The position numbers and the translations under genes are program-made. A stretch of DNA of 64,000 nucleotides, taken from Belliella kenyensis. GTDB lineage: Bacteria > Bacteroidota > Bacteroidia > Cytophagales > Cyclobacteriaceae. Below the pieces are notes generated by a model. It had not been told where the DNA came from. It did not search any database and saw only the letters and a list, made by a program, of their open reading frames with translations. Location of the stretch: positions 1 through 64,000 of the forward strand of contig NZ_JAKZGR010000002.1 in assembly GCF_022549675.1 (NCBI RefSeq), in the 5' to 3' direction. This document shows positions 59,232 through 64,000 of the stretch, piece by piece. How positions within the stretch are numbered: the first letter of the stretch is position 1; the number at the start of each line of letters is the position of its first letter.

Positions 59232-62027
59232 TTAGAAGTTGAAGTTCAATCTAGCAAACAAGAACCTTCCATTGAAACCCATTTGCTGCACTCTTCTAGA
59301 GTATACAAATCTTCCAAGGCTGAAGTTGTTGCTGTGTGTATGTACATCTTGGTACGTGTCGAATACATTATTAGCTCCTATATTGAACCTGAAGTTTTCA
59401 TTGAATTTATAGCTAACTGTAAGATCAGTAACTACTTTAGGGCTGAATGTTTGATCAAGTGTTTCTCGCTGTCCAGTGAAAGTATTTACAGGCCAAGTAT
59501 TAGGATCTGTGCCCATAGTAGGATCAAGGTATGTGACTGCACCAAACCTAACAGCTCTAGCCATAAAAGTAAATTTCCCAACATTGTAATTAGCCATGAA
59601 GCTCACTTTGTCTCTTGGATTGGCAACTTCGATTCTACTTTGGTCTTCTCTATTGAAATAGTTCCCAAGTTGTCCAGTGGCTTCAAGTATTGGAGACCCA
59701 TTGATGATAGGATTGCCATTGGCATCTTTTTCCACTGAATTGTCTATCAAGGTTCCTGCTAAGATCAAGTTCAAACTAGAGTTGTTTTGGAAAAATATAT
59801 TGTATGTGATTACGGATTCTATTCCTCTAGCTCTTGTGTTGATGGCATTGGTGAAAAAAGTAGCTCTTTCTGCTCCGGCAGCTCTTAGTTGAGATTCTAG
59901 ATTTGGGTCCCCACCTGCAGTGAAGTTATTCGTCAAAACAATTCTATTGTCAATGTCGATTTGATAAGCATCGATTGTGATTTCGAGATTGTCAAATGGG
60001 GTAATGGTAGTGCCCAATGTAAAGCTTCGTGATGTTTCTTCCTGTAAAGTTGGAATACCAAGAATTCTGGCTGGCTGACTATCATTTCTAAAAGTACCTA
60101 CTTCGAAAGGAGTAAGGTTTCCAGCATTGTCAGTAATGAATAGCGTACTTACATTAGAGTAAAATCTTTGCTGCATGGATGGTGCTCTAAATCCAGTAGA
60201 AGTCGAAGCTCTCAATACGAAAGCATCTGAAACTTTATACCTAGAGGCAAGCTTATAGTTCAAAGTACTTCCGAAATCAGAGTAGTTTTCAAATCTTAAA
60301 GCACCCGCGAGCATAAATGACTTGCTAAATTCTTGCTCTAAGTCTAGGTATATACCTACATTGCTTCTATTCCATGATCCTTCAGTAGCAGGAGGGAATC
60401 CTGGGAAGACTTGTGATCCAGCTGCTACTCCAGCACTTGGATCAAAATTTCTATATGATGACTCTTCTCCGGCGTTGATGCCGAAGCTTTCTATTCTATA
60501 TTCTGCTCCAGCTGCCACATTCAATCCATGCATCACATCATATTTTTTTGATGCATCAAAGTTGATGGTGTTTTGTAAGTAATTGAGACCACCTGCATTG
60601 AATTCAGTCTGAAAGTTTGGTGTAGAAATAGCTTGAGAATAATTGACTGAGTTTCCAATCATGAAGTCAAACAAGTTTTGTCCATATGTATTTGATAGGT
60701 CAAAATTCCATTCTCCGAGCTTACCAGTTATGCCAACTACACCCGATAAATCAGTAATGTTTGTATTGATCTCTGGCAGGAAGCCATTTGGGTAAGTTTG
60801 AAATACATTGTTTCTAGCAGCAGCAGGGACAGCATTTGGGTATCTGTAGAAACCAGCTGCATTTCCTCTTTTGTTGTTGTATCCACCAAATGAATAGAAC
60901 TCCAAGTCTTTTTTGATAGGTAATGTAAGGTTGTACATGATTCCACCACTATTGATTGCTGAATTACCAATTCTCATGTCAAAATCCGCTCTTGTCAAAC
61001 CTCTAGCGGCTAGTTCAGTGTCGTCAACATTATTTCCACCTACAGCGGGGAAGATTTGTCCAGTGTAAGTGCCTGATCTATTGGTGTAGCCTCTACGTGC
61101 GTATTCGCCAGTAAGGTTCAAGAATCCCTCTTTACCTAGTTTTACACCATAGTTTAAAGCAGCGCTGACCATTGTTCCATCATTTGCTGACGCACCTGCA
61201 TTCTGTCCATTATTGATCGCAAAATTCCTGTCATAATTAGTAAGGTGTGTTCCTGAGGCGATATTCCCAGATATACCTTCTTGCTTTTTCAAAACAATAT
61301 TGATTACACCAGCAATTGCATCAGAACCATATTGAGCGGCAGCTCCATCTCTTAGGATTTCTATTTTTTCTACTGCATTGGCTGGGATCGCATTTAGGTC
61401 TGTTCCAACCTGTCCTCTGTTTACGGTGCCGTTTACGTTCACCAGGGCTGACTGATGCCTCCTTTTTCCGTTTACCAAGACTAATACTTGGTCTGTTCCA
61501 AGACCTCTTAATTGAGCTGGATCCATGTGGTCTGTTCCATCAGAAATTGTCTGACGGCTTGACTGAAACGATGGGGCTATGTAGGTAAGGATTTGATTCA
61601 AGTCAATCTGGCCTACTGCATCTATAACTTTGGATACGGGGATGATATCTACAGGTACTGGAGAGTCGATTCGAGATCTGGCGCCTACTCTAGTTCCTGT
61701 TACGATTACTTCAGAAAGATCTTTATCGTCACTTTCGAGTACCACATTGACCTCGCTTCTATTGGCAATGTTGATTTCCTGAGCCTTAAGACCTACGAAA
61801 GAGACAATAATAATGTCTCTACCTGCGGGTACTTCAATACTAAAATACCCATCAATATCGGTTGTAGTTCCCAAACTTGTTCCCTTTACGCGTACAGACG
61901 CACCAGGAAGACCCAGCTCATCTTCATCCGTAGTCACTTGCCCTTTGACAATTTTAGATTGGGCAAATGCTGTCTGACTAAAGCTGAAGAGCCCTAAAAT
62001 CAAGCAAAATAGTAATTGTTTCTTCAT
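59232..62027 (-). CDS. TonB-dependent receptor
   Basis: A 931-residue outer membrane transporter. After a signal peptide (to about 22, QTAFAQ) come a carboxypeptidase-regulatory-like beta-sandwich (about 28-105, VKGQVTTDEDELGLPGASVRVKG in part), a plug domain (about 110-250, with SEVIVTGTR, QILTYIAPSFQSSRQTISDG, and AAQYGSDAIAGVINIVLKK) and a barrel ending in FLFARLNFNF. No SusD partner is present. The cargo is unknown; location next to the HMA-AraC gene could hint at metal complexes but is not proof. Confidence 0.93.
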   Translation of the reverse strand: MKKQLLFCLILGLFSFSQTAFAQSKIVKGQVTTDEDELGLPGASVRVKGTSLGTTTDIDGYFSIEVPAGRDIIIVSFVGLKAQEINIANRSEVNVVLESDDKDLSEVIVTGTRVGARSRIDSPVPVDIIPVSKVIDAVGQIDLNQILTYIAPSFQSSRQTISDGTDHMDPAQLRGLGTDQVLVLVNGKRRHQSALVNVNGTVNRGQVGTDLNAIPANAVEKIEILRDGAAAQYGSDAIAGVINIVLKKQEGISGNIASGTHLTNYDRNFAINNGQNAGASANDGTMVSAALNYGVKLGKEGFLNLTGEYARRGYTNRSGTYTGQIFPAVGGNNVDDTELAARGLTRADFDMRIGNSAINSGGIMYNLTLPIKKDLEFYSFGGYNNKRGNAAGFYRYPNAVPAAARNNVFQTYPNGFLPEINTNITDLSGVVGITGKLGEWNFDLSNTYGQNLFDFMIGNSVNYSQAISTPNFQTEFNAGGLNYLQNTINFDASKKYDVMHGLNVAAGAEYRIESFGINAGEESSYRNFDPSAGVAAGSQVFPGFPPATEGSWNRSNVGIYLDLEQEFSKSFMLAGALRFENYSDFGSTLNYKLASRYKVSDAFVLRASTSTGFRAPSMQQRFYSNVSTLFITDNAGNLTPFEVGTFRNDSQPARILGIPTLQEETSRSFTLGTTITPFDNLEITIDAYQIDIDNRIVLTNNFTAGGDPNLESQLRAAGAERATFFTNAINTRARGIESVITYNIFFQNNSSLNLILAGTLIDNSVEKDANGNPIINGSPILEATGQLGNYFNREDQSRIEVANPRDKVSFMANYNVGKFTFMARAVRFGAVTYLDPTMGTDPNTWPVNTFTGQRETLDQTFSPKVVTDLTVSYKFNENFRFNIGANNVFDTYQDVHTHSNNFSLGRFVYSRRVQQMGFNGRFLFARLNFNF

Positions 62028-62530
62028 AGGATTATAGTTTATTTTAAATAGTGATTGTTTAAAAAAGCGAAAAGAGAAGATGCCTTTTCATCTTAAAATT
62101 TATTCATATTCTAAAGCGATTACCTATCGAGAGATATTCCGGAAATCAGTTGCAGCGTAAAATTTTAGTGTGTTCATTTTTAGGAGATACATTATTGTAC
62201 AGCTTAAAGCATCTCGAATGATCTAGAATTTAAACTATTATGATGTTAGTCTATTTGATAAAAGTATTTCTTATTTTTAATCATTGCCAGTAAAGTCTCA
62301 TGCCTAATGTTGAAAATTCCTGATAAGCAGTTCTTATTCCTGATAAACGGCGAGATGCAAAGAAATAAAATTAAAATTCATTTTTCCAATTTTGCGTAGT
62401 TAAAAAAGAAAAATCAATTGATTGTTTTGTGTTTTGGATTTGCGTAGTGCCGAGATTTTGGGAAAACGAAGTTTTTTATAATTGAAATGTCTTAATTTCT
62501 ATCTAAGAATGGAAATTGAAGGGTTCGTAT
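62028..62530. other. Intergenic DNA before the TonB receptor
   Basis: About 500 bases without a convincing gene. It probably holds the promoter and leader of the TonB receptor; AAGATG-CCTTTT-CATCTT at 62077-62094 is a small hairpin in that leader. No clean TTTG/TAnnTTTG pair was found on the minus strand. A short string TTGCGTAGT recurs near 62392 and 62440. Confidence 0.5.
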
Positions 62531-62819
62531 GTAAATCATCCCTGCGGGACTTTTTGGAAGGTGGAGAGGTTTTTGATTCCGTGGGTTGAAAACCACGGGT
62601 AAGATGTCGTTCGTGCCGCTGGCACTTTGGGGTGGTGCTGAATAGCTTTTTCGAGATGGATGGATTCTGATTTTTATGTAATCATTGTAGAATTGTTGAT
62701 TTGGCATTGAGTAGCTCCATAGGAGCGGTCGACATCTTGACAACGGGTTTCAACTCGTTGAGAGTAGGCATGAACGACAGGCTCTAGGCATGCTTGATAT
62801 ATGGTCTCTGTAAATCATC
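62531..62819. repeat. Folded repeat element flanked by a 10-base direct repeat
   Basis: About 270 bases that can fold into many short hairpins: CCGTGG/CCACGG (62579-62598), GTGCC-GCT-GGCAC (62613-62625), GCTCC-ATA-GGAGC (62714-62726), CAACGGGTT/AACTCGTTG (62741-62760), and a closing AAGATGTCG (62601-62609) with CGACATCTT (62730-62738). It starts and ends with GTAAATCATC (62531-62540 and 62810-62819), like a target duplication. It resembles the dispersed hairpin-rich repeats known from Bacteroidota genomes but has no transposase gene. It abuts the stop codon of the next small gene. Confidence 0.75.
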
Positions 62820-63000
62820 ACTCTCCATATAACTGAATCAAAGCCTCGGTGTCAGCAATGCTTCTGTCCAAAATACGAGGTAAGATAAAAATACTGACAA
62901 ATAGAAAAGCTATTGAAGTTAAAATCATTCCCATAAATAACTTAGCAAAAAAGCCCTCTTGTACTCCTTGTTGCCTGTAAACAAAAGTATAGCCGTGCAT
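62818..63000 (-). CDS. Small membrane protein
   Basis: A 60-residue hypothetical protein with one strong membrane segment (about 21-43, FMGMILTSIAFLFVSIFILP) and a charged tail. It has a clear ATG. I cannot assign a family. Its stop codon overlaps one copy of the direct repeat that bounds the folded element, so the downstream DNA was altered after the gene arose. It could be a chance open frame, but the hydrophobic helix makes this less likely. Confidence 0.45.
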   Translation of the reverse strand: MHGYTFVYRQQGVQEGFFAKLFMGMILTSIAFLFVSIFILPRILDRSIADTEALIQLYGE

Positions 63001-63089
63001 ACTTATTATGGTATTTGAATCAAGAGGGTGAGTAGCTTTGATTAATATTGATTAAATATTGAATTAGTTTTATTGGTGAAAAATTAATG

Positions 63090-63097
63090 TATATTTG
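63090..63097 (+). promoter_or_regulatory. Candidate -7 element for the beta-barrel gene
   Basis: TATATTTG fits TAnnTTTG, 22 bases before the ATG at 63120. The nearest TTG (63073-63075) is only 14 bases away, which is short of the usual spacing. Confidence 0.35.
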
Positions 63098-63119
63098 TAT
63101 AAAACAAATTAGAAGTAAA

Positions 63120-63770
63120 ATGGAAACATGTTTTAAAGTGATTATTGCATTTATCGGTGTTTTGTTTTTTACTAGAGCTGAGGCGCAAGGCTTAGTAGAC
63201 TTAGAGCTATATGGTGGGTTAAATATTAACTATTTTGAAATGGGACAATTCTCTAATCTGCAAGATACTGAACTTTCAAGTAGACTAGGTCAGCATGCTG
63301 GAGCAAACCTTCTTCCGAAGATCAATGAAAAATGGCAACTGAGTTTACAAGGAGAATGGATGAGGTCTGGAGTACATGTTGAAACCACTAACTTAAATGA
63401 AAATACTATTTACAGAAACTATGGTAACTATGCCATAGGTGCAAGGTATAATTTTAACAAAGGGGAAAAAGCTTTCTATGTTCAGCCTTCTGCTGGTATT
63501 TCGCACCATAAGTATAATAAAAGATTGCTTGGGCTTGTTTTTGAGGATTATAGAGAAGTTGTTTTTGTGGCGAGAGTGGAAGCTGGAGTTAAGTTGTACA
63601 CGAGAAAAAGTAACTATGTAAATATAGGGCTTAGACATCAGCAAGGTTTTGATGGTACTACTCCGTACGGTAGTGAAGAAACGGGAGGACTTCCATTGAC
63701 AAGTAGGAATTCCTACACGGGATTATTTGTTGGTTATGGGTTTAGTTCGAAGAGTTGGTTCAAAAGGTAG
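63120..63770 (+). CDS. Outer membrane beta-barrel protein
   Basis: A 216-residue protein. It starts with a signal peptide (to about residue 22, RAEAQ) and continues with amphipathic strands (LVDLELYGGLNINYFEMG, WQLSLQGEWMRSG, NYAIGARYNFNKGEKAFYVQPSAGISHH, TGLFVGYGFSSKSWFKR). It fits the outer membrane beta-barrel (PorT/OMP_b-brl) type. The ATG at 63120 is preferred over an upstream in-frame start because it gives a clean signal. Function unknown. Confidence 0.75.
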   Translation: METCFKVIIAFIGVLFFTRAEAQGLVDLELYGGLNINYFEMGQFSNLQDTELSSRLGQHAGANLLPKINEKWQLSLQGEWMRSGVHVETTNLNENTIYRNYGNYAIGARYNFNKGEKAFYVQPSAGISHHKYNKRLLGLVFEDYREVVFVARVEAGVKLYTRKSNYVNIGLRHQQGFDGTTPYGSEETGGLPLTSRNSYTGLFVGYGFSSKSWFKR

Positions 63771-63811
63771 TAATCCATGATAGAGGTCTGATTTTTGCCT
63801 ATTTATTTATT

Positions 63812-64000
63812 ATGGATTATCAAAAAATTATAGAGGAAGTATACGAAGAAGTGCAGTCAGAGAATTTGCGCGGAAAAGTAGCAGATTATATTCCAGAATT
63901 AGCTAATGTAGATCCAATTCAATTTGGAATTGGATTGGTAGATTTGGATGGTAATGTTTTTGGTGTTGGTGATTACGAAGTACCGTTTTCTATCCAAAGT
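63812..64000 (+). CDS. glsA: Glutaminase A, N-terminal part (truncated by window end)
   Basis: Only 63 residues are in the window. The start MDYQKIIEEVYEEVQ, then GKVADYIPELANVDP, FGIGLVDLDGNVFGVGDYEVPFSIQS match the N-terminus of serine-type glutaminase A, ending inside the stretch that holds the catalytic serine. The enzyme hydrolyses glutamine to glutamate and ammonia. The rest lies beyond the window. Confidence 0.85.
   Translation, partial: MDYQKIIEEVYEEVQSENLRGKVADYIPELANVDPIQFGIGLVDLDGNVFGVGDYEVPFSIQS

Noticed and set aside
62281-62530. A small RNA gene or riboswitch before the TonB receptor
   Set aside because: Only short weak hairpins; no known riboswitch motif could be recognised by eye.

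Overview
The window looks like a chromosomal segment of a moderately AT-rich Bacteroidota bacterium, most likely a marine or soil member of the Cytophagales. Evidence: a PorP/SprF-type outer membrane protein divergent from a giant cell-surface protein with a gliding/type IX secretion (type B) C-terminal domain; TonB-dependent and Porin_O_P outer membrane proteins; the rpmB-rpmG-DUF4295-ftsY ribosomal/SRP cluster; DUF4221, DUF5522 and DUF2490 families; and Bacteroidota-style promoters (TTTG, about 17-19 bases, TAnnTTTG). The genus cannot be fixed from the sequence alone.

Layout. 1-560: end of an rRNA operon (5S rRNA, terminator) followed by an array of 17 seven-base repeats. 556-8188: DUF5522 protein, ornithine aminotransferase, HAD hydrolase, a Porin_O_P porin, two paralogous TlpA-like thioredoxins around hemB, and a DUF4221 lipoprotein. 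8349-10051: rpmB, rpmG, DUF4295, ftsY. 10194-21465: Ste24-like protease, PorP/SprF, the 1847-residue surface protein, yaaA, clpC. 21546-26640: WbqC protein, threonylcarbamoyl-AMP synthase, Nudix hydrolase, mltG, thioesterase, YihY membrane protein, TPR lipoprotein. 26768-27792: a two-gene unit of a membrane-anchored HMA-like protein and a lipoprotein truncated haemoglobin. 27841-32479: the hisG-hisD-hisC-hisB operon, with a promoter and a histidine-rich leader peptide ahead of it. 32480-41873: PAP2 protein, SGNH hydrolase, SUI1 factor, universal stress protein, menA, glutathione peroxidase, argS, arginase, DUF3857 protein. 41973-45824: remnant of a TonB-dependent receptor, TauE exporter, Rrf2 regulator, unknown protein, arginine decarboxylase-like enzyme. 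46084-49368: three-gene envelope module of unknown function. 49380-55548: sucrose/fructan utilisation cluster (LacI regulator, ROK kinase, GH32 lipoprotein, MFS sugar porter, PfkB fructokinase). 55537-64000: Uma2 protein, fused 2-oxoacid dehydrogenase E1, HMA-AraC regulator, TonB-dependent receptor, a structured repeat element, a small membrane protein, a beta-barrel protein and the start of a glutaminase.

How the genes work together. GH32 would release glucose and fructose outside the cytoplasm, the MFS porter would import them, and the ROK and PfkB kinases would phosphorylate each hexose; a palindromic LacI-type operator sits inside the ROK promoter. The his operon is probably controlled by ribosome stalling at a run of His codons (HHFHH) in a 27-residue leader peptide whose transcript appears almost leaderless. 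Arginase, ornithine aminotransferase and an arginine decarboxylase-like enzyme, all in this window but far apart, would supply arginine breakdown and polyamine entry routes.

The observations most worth following are the his leader, the HMA-like/lipoglobin gene pair, a perfect 20-base palindrome ahead of the fused E1 gene, and the folded repeat element flanked by a 10-base direct repeat. No CRISPR array, prophage or complete insertion sequence was seen.
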